Shown here one piece after another: positions 1 through 6,796 of a DNA stretch of 64,000 nt. Under the pieces are notes generated by a model. That model had not been told where the DNA came from. It ran no database searches and saw only the letters and a program-made list of their open reading frames with translations. The stretch is from Pseudomonas lini. GTDB taxonomy: Bacteria > Pseudomonadota > Gammaproteobacteria > Pseudomonadales > Pseudomonadaceae. Each line of letters opens with the position of its first letter. The first letter of the stretch is position 1. Position numbers and translations under genes: made by a program. Where the stretch lies: contig NZ_OZ061318.1 of the NCBI RefSeq assembly GCF_964063345.1, forward strand, positions 1,984,001 through 2,048,000, in the 5' to 3' direction.

Positions 1-255
1 CTGCTCTCGCTCGCCCGCAACCAGTCGCCGAAAAAAGGCGTGGCCATGACCGGTGAACTGACGCTGACCGGGCATGTACTGCCGATTGGCGGGGTGCGCG
101 AGAAAGTCATCGCGGCGCGTCGGCAGAAGATTTTCGAGTTGATCCTGCCGGAGCCAAACCGTGGAAGCTTTGAAGAACTGCCGGATTATTTGAAGGAAGG
201 GATTACCGTGCACTTTGCCAAGCGCTTTGTGGATGTGGCGAAGATATTGTTCTAA
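1..255 (+). CDS. Lon-family ATP-dependent protease, C-terminal fragment
   Basis: Only the last 84 codons are present; the reading frame is open from base 1. The fragment carries the end of the Lon proteolytic domain: a TGELTLTGHVLPIGG segment followed by GVREKVIAARR, whose lysine corresponds to the catalytic Lys of the Ser-Lys dyad. The serine lies off the window. Lon-family proteases degrade misfolded and regulatory proteins in the cytoplasm. The following icp-like and yhhN-like genes recall the neighbourhood of the second Lon protease of pseudomonads (PA0779/AsrA type) rather than the classical lon gene beside clpX; that assignment is inference from context. A terminator hairpin follows the stop codon. 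Confidence 0.9.
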   Translation: MLSLARNQSPKKGVAMTGELTLTGHVLPIGGVREKVIAARRQKIFELILPEPNRGSFEELPDYLKEGITVHFAKRFVDVAKILF

Positions 256-264
256 CTTTTCCTA

Positions 265-294
265 AAACGCTGCCAACCTCGACTGGCAGCGTTT
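265..294 (+). terminator. Intrinsic terminator after the Lon-family gene
   Basis: An 11 bp perfect stem (arms 265-275 and 284-294) with an 8 nt loop follows the protease stop codon by 10 bases. The right arm ends in TTT and is followed by a T-rich stretch, as expected for an intrinsic terminator. Confidence 0.75.
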
Positions 295-430
295 CGCTTT
301 ATACTTTAAATAATGCACACCTATAGAGAAACGATATTAAACGCTATTACATATGACAGTAGACGCTACGGCTGACATTTTCATAGATTACCCGGACTAG
401 ATCTTTACAAATCTAAATCTGGAGCAGTCA

Positions 431-862
431 ATGGAAACCTCACCAGCTCAACAAGCGATAGCTACTGGCCTCTGGTACGTCGGCATTAAAAACGAACATT
501 TTTTCGCTAATAAACTATATGGAACTATCTACAGCAATGTTGTCATCCTTCAAGGCTCTCATTGGCAGGACGGTACCGGCTTTGATTTTACGATAGAGAT
601 TATGGACAGTATCCCAGGTAATGAACAACAGGATTTGCCTCCGAACGGAAACTACAACTATCCATTAGAAAAAGAGAGCATCAAAGTCAGCTATCATGGC
701 AGGACAAACAATCAATACTTTGATGGCATCCCGCAGGAGGGAAAAATAACTTTATGCCTCGATCCGATAAAAAAACTTTACCACGGCCACCTAAATATTA
801 GGTTTTTGATCAATAAGGAATCGTTCAATATCAATAGCCTTTTCGGCATCCAGATCCCCTGA
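431..862 (+). CDS. AT-rich orphan protein of unknown function, 143 aa
   Basis: I do not recognise this protein. It has no signal peptide or membrane segment, is rich in Asn, Tyr, Ile and Lys, and reads like a small soluble beta-rich protein. GGAG at 421-424 is placed six bases before the ATG. Base composition is unlike its neighbours: a hand count over 481-720 gives 95 G+C of 240 (about 40%), while the flanking genes are visibly much richer. It sits between the true protease 3' end and a degenerate second copy of that end (983-1043), so it looks acquired. An immunity-protein-like or phage-derived role is possible, but nothing in the sequence proves it. Confidence 0.65.
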   Translation: METSPAQQAIATGLWYVGIKNEHFFANKLYGTIYSNVVILQGSHWQDGTGFDFTIEIMDSIPGNEQQDLPPNGNYNYPLEKESIKVSYHGRTNNQYFDGIPQEGKITLCLDPIKKLYHGHLNIRFLINKESFNINSLFGIQIP

Positions 863-885
863 TAAGTTAAAGAATCACTGATCTG

Positions 886-909
886 TCGACGACTTCGGCA
901 AGTCGTCGA
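886..909 (+). terminator. Perfect hairpin after the orphan gene
   Basis: A 10 bp perfect stem (886-895 with 900-909) closes a CGGC loop 24 bases after the stop of the 143-aa gene. There is no T-tract, so it may be a Rho-independent terminator remnant or simply an RNA-stabilising hairpin. Confidence 0.4.
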
Positions 910-951
910 TGGGATTCTTGATACCACGCCAATAGCATCCGGAGCTACTCG

Positions 952-976
952 AGTTATGCTCGCCGTTCGTCGTGAA
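952..976. repeat. 25 bp direct repeat, copy 1
   Basis: These 25 bases recur exactly at 1233-1257, immediately upstream of the icp-like gene. The stretch 939-958, overlapping this copy, also matches the icp start region 1260-1279 at 15 of 20 positions. This suggests that the icp leader was duplicated. Confidence 0.9.
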
Positions 977-982
977 AGTATC

Positions 983-1043
983 TGAAAGAAGGGATTACCG
1001 TGCACTTTTCCGCGCTTTGCGGATGTGGCGAAGATATTGTTCT
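983..1043 (+). repeat. Degenerate duplicate of the Lon-family gene 3' end
   Basis: This segment aligns with 191-253, the last 63 coding bases before the protease stop. It has three substitutions and a two-base deletion, so the reading frame is broken. It is non-coding debris of a duplication, seven bases downstream of the first 25 bp repeat copy. Confidence 0.9.
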
Positions 1044-1068
1044 GATAGTTGTGTAGCGCCTGCACCGC

Positions 1069-1168
1069 CGCCATCGCGGGCAAGCCCGCTCCCACAGTGG
1101 TCCGGGGTGTTCACAAATCTTGTGTTCACCACAAAACCTTGTGGGAGCGGGCTTGCCCGCGATGGCGT
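1069..1168. repeat. REPIN, GTGGGAGCGGGCTTGCCCGC type (type A)
   Basis: Two inverted REP sequences (about 1070-1097 and 1139-1168) carry the core CGGGCAAGCCCG and flank a short spacer. This family recurs around 4285, 21979, 27540, 30168, 47611 and 58224. Confidence 0.9.
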
Positions 1169-1232
1169 CGGCACTGACGACACCATCCCTCACGGCCATC
1201 CCGGTCCGACTGTCACACTTTGTCTCATCTTC

Positions 1233-1257
1233 AGTTATGCTCGCCGTTCGTCGTGAA
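1233..1257. repeat. 25 bp direct repeat, copy 2
   Basis: Identical to 952-976. This copy is probably the original one, because it leads directly into the icp-like gene start at 1277. Confidence 0.9.
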
Positions 1258-1276
1258 TGCCGGAGCCACTGATCTT

Positions 1277-1669
1277 ATGTCCCCCACCCGCCTGTTGATC
1301 CCCATCGCCCTCGCCCTGCTGAGCGCTTGCGCCACGCAATCGAAACAGAACGTGACCGTGGAAAAACAAAGCGAATGCCCGGCGAAACTGCACAACGGGC
1401 AAAACCTGATCCTGACCCTGCCAAGCAACCCGACCACGGGTTACCGCTGGACGATTCAGGATTCGGCCGGTGGCGTGTTGCGCGCACTCAGCCCCGAGGT
1501 CTACAGCAACCCGGAAGACGCCGGGATTGTCGGCAGCGCCGGCCTTTCGACCTGGCGCTTCCAGGCTTTTGCCACCGGCACTGGCCGTTTGCGCCTGACC
1601 TATTCACAGCCGTGGGCTCCAGAAGTACCGGCCGTGGAAACCTTCGACTGCGCCATCGCGGTTAACTGA
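1277..1669 (+). CDS. Chagasin-type (MEROPS I42) protease inhibitor lipoprotein
   Basis: A 130-aa predicted lipoprotein. Residues 1-17 form a lipoprotein signal and the lipobox LLSAC places the lipidated cysteine at residue 18. The hallmark loop NPTTGYRW spans residues 51-58, followed by a glycine-rich segment (GIVGSAG) and a QPW element in the place of the third inhibitory loop, the three regions that chagasins insert into papain-like active sites. The expected role is inhibition of cysteine peptidases at the envelope, by family knowledge. The ATG at 1277 is preferred because it begins directly at the signal peptide. The GTG start of the next gene lies two bases after its stop, suggesting co-translation. 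Confidence 0.8.
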   Translation: MSPTRLLIPIALALLSACATQSKQNVTVEKQSECPAKLHNGQNLILTLPSNPTTGYRWTIQDSAGGVLRALSPEVYSNPEDAGIVGSAGLSTWRFQAFATGTGRLRLTYSQPWAPEVPAVETFDCAIAVN

Positions 1670-1671
1670 TC

Positions 1672-2307
1672 GTGGGCTGGCTGATTCTGGCGCTGATGGG
1701 CGCGGTGACCTTTCTGTATGGCCTGAGCGTGCATGCCGCGTTGCTGTGCCTGCTGGTCAAACCGTTGCCGGTGCTGGCCCTGCTCGGCTGGTTGCACGAT
1801 GCACCGCCCAGTGACTATCGGCGCTGGATCAGCCTGGGTTTGATTTTCTCTCTGGTCGGCGACGTGTTGCTGGCATGGCCGGGGGATTTGTTCGTGTTTG
1901 GCCTTGGGGCGTTTTTGGTCGCGCATTTGGCGTATCTGAAGGCTTATTTGGGCGATTGTCGGCGTCTGGCGTTGTTGCCGTTGATCATGGCGTTGAGCGT
2001 CGGCGCGGTGCTGCTGGGGATTTTGATTTCCCACGGACTGGGCCCGTTGTTGATTCCGGTGATTGTTTATGGTCTGGCCATCAGTGCGATGCTTTGGCGT
2101 GCATTGGCCCGACTCGGCACCGACGTACCCAAACGCTCGGCGCTGCTGGCGGCGGCGGGCGCGGTGGCGTTTGTGTTTTCTGACAGTGTGATTGGCATTA
2201 ACCGGTTTGTGATGCCATTCCATGCCGCGCCTTACGTGATCATCCTCAGCTACTGGCTGGGGCAATGGGGGATTGCGGCGTCGGCGTTCACCCAGAAACC
2301 GCGCTGA
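1672..2307 (+). CDS. YhhN-family membrane protein
   Basis: A 211-aa, almost entirely hydrophobic protein with about eight predicted membrane segments. It matches the YhhN/TMEM86 family, whose animal members are lysoplasmalogenases; the bacterial substrate is less certain. Conserved features visible are the [20 protein letters not shown] region near residues 63-82 and the [13 protein letters not shown] region near 165-177, with the acidic residues thought to be catalytic. The start is GTG at 1672, two bases after the icp-like stop. A REP pair follows the gene. Confidence 0.75.
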   Translation: MGWLILALMGAVTFLYGLSVHAALLCLLVKPLPVLALLGWLHDAPPSDYRRWISLGLIFSLVGDVLLAWPGDLFVFGLGAFLVAHLAYLKAYLGDCRRLALLPLIMALSVGAVLLGILISHGLGPLLIPVIVYGLAISAMLWRALARLGTDVPKRSALLAAAGAVAFVFSDSVIGINRFVMPFHAAPYVIILSYWLGQWGIAASAFTQKPR

Positions 2308-2311
2308 ATCC

Positions 2312-2445
2312 TGTGGCGAGGGAGCTTGCTCCCGCTGGGCTGCGAAGCGGCCCCAAACCCATTCAACGAGTTTTATCAGACTCACCCGATCAGCCGGTAT
2401 TACGACTGCTATGCAGCCGAGCGGGAGCAAGCTCCCTCGCCACAA
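2312..2445. repeat. REPIN, GTGGCGAGGGAGCTTGCTCCCGC type (type B)
   Basis: Two inverted copies of the type B REP, each followed inward by a GGCTGCGAAGCGGCCCC-like or TGCAGCC-like extension. It separates the yhhN-like gene from cmoA. Confidence 0.9.
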
Positions 2446-2560
2446 CAGCATGTCACTCCATTTACCGAGGTTAGCCCGGCGGTTTATCAGACAACCCGCG
2501 CATCCCCCCGTCAATTTGGCTAAAATGCCGGCCTTTTCCACCTACGCCGCTGGAACCGCC

Positions 2561-3304
2561 GTGAGCAAAGAATCCGATCGCCTTTTCGCCCAGCCTTTGA
2601 CCCAGGTGCCTGACTTCGCCTTTAACGAGGACGTGGTTCGGGTGTTCCCGGACATGATCAAGCGCTCGGTGCCGGGTTATCCGACCATCGTGGAAAACCT
2701 CGGCGTGCTCGCCGCGCAGTTCGCCCAGCCCAACAGCGTGCTCTACGACCTGGGCTCGTCCCTCGGCGCGGTGACTCAGGCCCTGCGCCGTCACGTGCGC
2801 ACCGACGGCTGCCGCGTCATCGCTGTGGATAACTCCGCCGCCATGGTCGAGCGTTGCCGCGAATACCTCAACGGCCAGGACTCGATGTTCCAGGAGTTGC
2901 TGCCGGTGGAAGTGATCGAAGGCGACATCCTCGCCCTGCCATTTCAGCCAGCCTCGGTGGTGGCGCTGAACTTCACCCTGCAATTCATCGCTCCGGACCA
3001 ACGCACCGCGCTGCTCTCGCGCATCCGCCAATCGTTGTTGCCCGGCGGCGCGCTGATCCTCTCGGAGAAGCTGCGCTTCAACGACCCCGAAGAACACGCA
3101 CTGCTCACCGACCTGCACGTGGCCTTCAAACGCGCCAACGGCTACAGCGAACTGGAAATCGCCCAGAAGCGCAGCGCCATCGAAAACGTCATGAAGCCCG
3201 ACAGCCTCGAAGAACACCGCGAGCGCCTTCTGGCCGCCGGGTTCTCGAAAGTCGTGCCGTGGTTCCAGTGTCTTAACTTTGCCTCGTTGATTGCCTTGCC
3301 ATGA
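2561..3304 (+). CDS. cmoA: Carboxy-S-adenosyl-L-methionine synthase CmoA
   Basis: A 247-aa class I methyltransferase-fold enzyme. It converts SAM and prephenate to carboxy-SAM, the donor for 5-oxyacetyl modification of wobble uridine 34 in tRNA. The SAM-binding motif YDLGSSLGA is at residues 62-70 and [10 protein letters not shown] follows on the second strand. I chose GTG 2561 because it gives the usual N-terminus ([12 protein letters not shown]) and family length; the upstream open frame runs through a REP. The stop overlaps the cmoB ATG by four bases (ATGA), so the two genes are translationally coupled and supply product and acceptor enzyme of one pathway. Confidence 0.95.
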   Translation: MSKESDRLFAQPLTQVPDFAFNEDVVRVFPDMIKRSVPGYPTIVENLGVLAAQFAQPNSVLYDLGSSLGAVTQALRRHVRTDGCRVIAVDNSAAMVERCREYLNGQDSMFQELLPVEVIEGDILALPFQPASVVALNFTLQFIAPDQRTALLSRIRQSLLPGGALILSEKLRFNDPEEHALLTDLHVAFKRANGYSELEIAQKRSAIENVMKPDSLEEHRERLLAAGFSKVVPWFQCLNFASLIALP

Positions 3305-4257
3305 TTGATCTGTCCCCCCTCGCCCGCCGTCTGGCCGGTACACCGCTGGCCGAATGGGCCAACACCCTGCAGCGTCAACTCGACCAGAAGATGGAAAAGG
3401 GTCACGGCGATCTGGAACGCTGGCAGAGCGCGCTGGACGCGTTGCCGAAGATTCAGCCAAGCGAAGTCGATTTGTTGAATGGCTTGAAACTGGACACCGA
3501 TTGCGACTTTGAGACCCGCGCGCAAATGCGCACCGCACTGATGGGTTTGTCGCCTTGGCGCAAAGGCCCGTTCGACCTGTTCGGCGTGCATGTCGACACG
3601 GAATGGCGTTCGGACTGGAAGTGGTCCCGGGTAGCTCCGCACTTGGACCTGAAAGGCAAACGCATTCTCGATGTCGGTTGCGGTAACGGTTATTACATGT
3701 GGCGCATGCTCGGCGCCGGTGCTGACAGTGTGATCGGCGTCGACCCCAACTGGCTGTTCTTCTGCCAATTCCAGGCCGTGCAGCGTTACCTGTCCGAACC
3801 CAATGCCTGGCACTTGCCGTTTCCCTTTGAGGATCTTCCTCCCAATCTGGAAGGCTTCGACACAGTGTTTTCCATGGGCGTGTTCTATCACCGCCGCTCG
3901 CCGATCGAGCATTTGCTGGCGCTGAAGGATTGCCTGGTCAAGGGCGGTGAACTTGTGCTGGAGACGCTGGTGATCGAAGGCGATCAGCAGCAGGTATTGG
4001 TGCCCGAAGACCGTTACGCGCAGATGCGTAACGTGTGGTTCCTGCCATCGGTGCCCGCGCTGGAACTGTGGCTGCGCCGCGCCGGGTTCAGCGATGTGCG
4101 TTGCGTGGATGTGAGCGTGACCACAGTCGAGGAACAACGCGGGACCGAGTGGATGAAGTATCAGTCGTTGAGCGACTTCCTTGACCCGCAAGATCACAGC
4201 AAAACAGTTGAAGGGCTGCCGGCGCCGATGCGCGCTGTCATCGTCGCCCGCAAGTAG
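3301..4257 (+). CDS. cmoB: tRNA U34 carboxymethyltransferase CmoB
   Basis: A 318-aa enzyme that transfers the carboxymethyl group of carboxy-SAM to 5-hydroxyuridine 34 of tRNA, giving cmo5U. The nucleotide-binding motif ILDVGCGNG is at residues 122-130, followed by [11 protein letters not shown], typical of CmoB. The N-terminal 90 residues form the family-specific region. It overlaps cmoA by ATGA. Length and ends agree with the family. Confidence 0.95.
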   Translation: MIDLSPLARRLAGTPLAEWANTLQRQLDQKMEKGHGDLERWQSALDALPKIQPSEVDLLNGLKLDTDCDFETRAQMRTALMGLSPWRKGPFDLFGVHVDTEWRSDWKWSRVAPHLDLKGKRILDVGCGNGYYMWRMLGAGADSVIGVDPNWLFFCQFQAVQRYLSEPNAWHLPFPFEDLPPNLEGFDTVFSMGVFYHRRSPIEHLLALKDCLVKGGELVLETLVIEGDQQQVLVPEDRYAQMRNVWFLPSVPALELWLRRAGFSDVRCVDVSVTTVEEQRGTEWMKYQSLSDFLDPQDHSKTVEGLPAPMRAVIVARK

Positions 4258-4284
4258 CCTCAATCTCCCAGACACCAGATAACC

Positions 4285-4376
4285 CTGTGGGAGCGGGCTT
4301 GCCCGCGATAGCGGTGGTTCAGTCAACATCAATGTTTGATGTGCCGACGCCATCGCGGGCAAGCCCGCTCCCACAG
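4285..4376. repeat. REPIN, type A
   Basis: Inverted pair of type A REPs in the convergent gap between cmoB (+) and tadA (-). Confidence 0.9.
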
Positions 4377-4386
4377 GTATCGGTGT

Positions 4387-4884
4387 TTACTCTGAAGGTT
4401 TTGCTCTGCGGGCCTTAAAGAACTCGCTCAACACCGCGCCACACTCCTCCGCCAACACCCCGCCCTCATACAACACCCGGTGATTCAAAAAGCCCTGGGT
4501 GAAGAACTGCCCCTGGCTCTGCACAATCCCGGCCTTGGGCTCCAGCGCGCCATACACCACCCGCGCGATCCGCGAGTGCACGATCAGCCCGGCGCACATG
4601 CTGCACGGCTCAAGCGTCACATAGAGCGTACTGCCCGGCAGGCGATAGTTGCTGGCGGCCTGGGCCGCGGCGCGGATCGCGACCATCTCGGCGTGGGCGC
4701 TGGGGTCGTTGCCGCTGATCGGGCAGTTGAAACCGCGCCCGATGATTTCACCGTCCTGCACCAGCACCGCGCCCACCGGCACTTCACCCAGCGCCGCGCC
4801 TTGAGCGGCAAGGGCCAGGGCTTCGCGCATGAAGTCGCGATCACGGCTACGGTCGATAATCGCTGCGGGGCGAATCTGACGCAT
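4387..4884 (-). CDS. tadA: tRNA-specific adenosine deaminase TadA
   Basis: A 165-aa zinc deaminase that converts A34 of tRNA-Arg(ACG) to inosine. The zinc/catalytic motif HAE is at residues 64-66 and PCSMC supplies the zinc cysteines C94 and C97. The ATG at 4884 is chosen because it shares its A with the cumA stop (TGATG), a coupling arrangement; a GTG one codon upstream is the alternative. It is the second gene of a cumA-tadA unit. Confidence 0.95.
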   Translation of the reverse strand: MRQIRPAAIIDRSRDRDFMREALALAAQGAALGEVPVGAVLVQDGEIIGRGFNCPISGNDPSAHAEMVAIRAAAQAASNYRLPGSTLYVTLEPCSMCAGLIVHSRIARVVYGALEPKAGIVQSQGQFFTQGFLNHRVLYEGGVLAEECGAVLSEFFKARRAKPSE

Positions 4885-6260
4885 CACGCCACCTCGATGG
4901 CGGCCATCAGGCCGGTTTCCATGTGGTCGATCACATGGCAGTGGAACATCCAGACCCCAGGGTTATCCGCCACCAGCGCCACTTGCGCACGCTCGTTCTT
5001 GCCCAACAGGTACGTGTCGGTGAAGTACGGGATGACCTTGTGCCGGTTCGAGGCAATGACCTTGAAGCTCATGCCATGCAGGTGGATCGGGTGTTGATAC
5101 TGAGTCATGTTCTTCAATTCGAAAATATAGCTTTTGCCCTTTTCGAGCTTGGCAATCGGTCGGTCGGCGCAGGTCTTGTCGGTGATGTCCCAGGCCTTGC
5201 CGTTGATCTGCCACAGACTTGGCTGCTTGCCGTTTTCGACATTGACCGACACCGAGCCTACCCATTCAAAATTGAAGTTGAGTTTCTGGGCATTGGCCAG
5301 GTCCGGCTCGGCCACCGGGTTGGCGGGCAGCGCCGGCGGCCACTCGGTCGGCGCATCAGTGTTCGCCACTGAGCGGAAGGTGCCCAGGCGTACCGGGCCA
5401 TTGCGCAGGGATAACTCTTCGCCGGTCGGCGGTGCCTTGATCGCCAAGCAAATGCGCATACCCGGGCCCAGCCAGTATTCCTTGCCCAGTGGGCGCGGTT
5501 CAATCGGATTGCCGTCCAACGCATAGATCTGCGCTTCGACGCCAGGAATGTTCAGGCGGTACGTCAGCGTGTTGTCGAGGTTGAGCAGGCGTACACGAGT
5601 GATCTGCCCGGCAGGCAAGTCGATCACCGCTTGTGAGACGCCGTTGATGGTCGACAAGCCCCCCGCCGTGCCGCCACGGGCCGCTTCGCGAGGAATGCTG
5701 AACGCTACGAAAGCGCCCTCTTCATCGACGTGCCAGCTCTTGAGGCTCAAGGTCTTTTCGTATTTGAAACCGGTGGGCTCGCGCTCTTCGATAATCAGCG
5801 GGCCGACAAGCCCGCGACCGAGCTCTTCGCTGCTGTTCACGTGCGGGTGATACCAGTAGCTGCCGGCGTCAGGCACGCGGAATTTATAGTCAAAGTACTC
5901 GCCCGGCAGCACCGGCAATTGCGAGACGTATGGCACGCCATCCATTTCCAGCGGCAGGCGGATGCCGTGCCAGTGAATGGTGGTCGCTACCGGCAGGTGA
6001 TTGATGAAGCGCACCCGCAGCCATTCACCCTGACGCACGCGCAACTCAGTACCCGGCGCCGACGGGCCGAACGCCCAGGCAGGCGTCTTGTGCCCGGCCA
6101 CCAGTTCGACGTCCAGCGGTGCGGCGATCAACTCATAGTCGTGGCCGGCGTCAGCGTCGGCCATTTTGCCCAGCCAGTAACGCGACGCGCCACCGGCCCC
6201 CACGCCAACCACCACAAGACCGGCCAGGCCACCGAGTATTTGTCGACGGGTAAAGGACAT
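4884..6260 (-). CDS. cumA: Multicopper oxidase of the CumA type
   Basis: A 458-aa predicted periplasmic oxidase. The N-terminus has a twin-arginine signal (RR at residues 5-6 followed by a long hydrophobic stretch). All four copper-binding blocks are present: HWHG at 96-99, YHPH at 137-140, HPIHLHG at 390-396 and HCHVIDHMETGLM from 440, so type 1, 2 and 3 coppers should be complete. CumA was described in Pseudomonas putida in connection with Mn(II) oxidation; the physiological substrate here is not shown by sequence. The ATG at 6260 starts directly at the Tat signal; the longer frame to 6380 has no signal-like start. The stop overlaps tadA. Confidence 0.85.
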   Translation of the reverse strand: MSFTRRQILGGLAGLVVVGVGAGGASRYWLGKMADADAGHDYELIAAPLDVELVAGHKTPAWAFGPSAPGTELRVRQGEWLRVRFINHLPVATTIHWHGIRLPLEMDGVPYVSQLPVLPGEYFDYKFRVPDAGSYWYHPHVNSSEELGRGLVGPLIIEEREPTGFKYEKTLSLKSWHVDEEGAFVAFSIPREAARGGTAGGLSTINGVSQAVIDLPAGQITRVRLLNLDNTLTYRLNIPGVEAQIYALDGNPIEPRPLGKEYWLGPGMRICLAIKAPPTGEELSLRNGPVRLGTFRSVANTDAPTEWPPALPANPVAEPDLANAQKLNFNFEWVGSVSVNVENGKQPSLWQINGKAWDITDKTCADRPIAKLEKGKSYIFELKNMTQYQHPIHLHGMSFKVIASNRHKVIPYFTDTYLLGKNERAQVALVADNPGVWMFHCHVIDHMETGLMAAIEVA

Positions 6261-6611
6261 GAACTCAACTACCTCACGTATCAGCCACAGGCACGGGGCC
6301 TGCAAAAGGCGAATACGATACACCTGCGGTTGAGAAACAGTAAGAAATCCTGAATGAAAAAACGTGTGGGGGTTGTCCACCGTGTGTTCGAAAAAGAGGA
6401 CAGGTCGAGCAGTCAGTGCGCGCTTTCACCGCACGGCGTAAAAAACGCCAATACCGCCGCGACAATAAACAACGCAGGCACTTCGCCGACCGCAGGGCAC
6501 ACTTGGCCAATCATGCCGCCACTCGTCTGGTCGGTGGACCAGCGACTTGTCGTTCATCAGCCCCCTATTCTTCCGGTGAAGCAGCTTGTTACCGTTGGGA
6601 TGCGCAGCAAC

Positions 6612-6641
6612 CTGACAAACAGGGAAAACCTTCCGTAGAAT
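6612..6641 (+). promoter_or_regulatory. Sigma70-like promoter
   Basis: CTGACA (6612-6617) and TAGAAT (6636-6641) are separated by 18 bases and followed by GCC. Transcription would run rightward into the terminator at 6710-6733 after about 60 bases. Confidence 0.5.
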
Positions 6642-6709
6642 GCCTTCGTGGCTATGGAACACCTTCCTTCTAAACCTCCTATGACCTAGGGGTTCCGCTC
6701 TCCACACCG

Positions 6710-6733
6710 CGCCTGCTTCTTGCAGGCGTTTTT
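6710..6733 (+). terminator. Intrinsic terminator
   Basis: A 7 bp GC-rich perfect stem (6710-6716 with 6722-6728), a TTCTT loop and a run of five T. It lies upstream of the TerD-like gene, so it ends a different, short transcript. Confidence 0.8.
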
Positions 6734-6796
6734 ATATCGGCTGTAGACACGATGCTGCAGCTCGTTCACGACGGCGGCCAAGGGAGAAAATCAAGC

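Larger units (their letters stand above)
6261..6796. other. Gap without protein gene; promoter-terminator unit inside
   Basis: No convincing protein gene is seen in these 536 bases between the divergent cumA and the TerD-like gene. The right part holds a sigma70-like promoter (6612-6641) and a strong terminator (6710-6733). The stretch just before the terminator (about 6687-6703) resembles the end of a tRNA T-arm (GGGGTTC followed by CTCTCC), but no cloverleaf can be drawn. This may be a decayed tRNA locus or a small RNA. Confidence 0.5.

Noticed and set aside
954..1256. Short frames across the repeat region before icp
   Set aside because: They translate REP sequence and the broken protease duplicate; no start context or conserved peptide.
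6640..6710. An intact tRNA gene
   Set aside because: Only a T-arm-like fragment is visible; no acceptor stem, anticodon loop or CCA end can be drawn.
6752..6796. An upstream ATG as the start of the TerD-like gene
   Set aside because: It has no ribosome binding site, and the family-like N-terminus begins at ATG 6797, which has GGGAG upstream.
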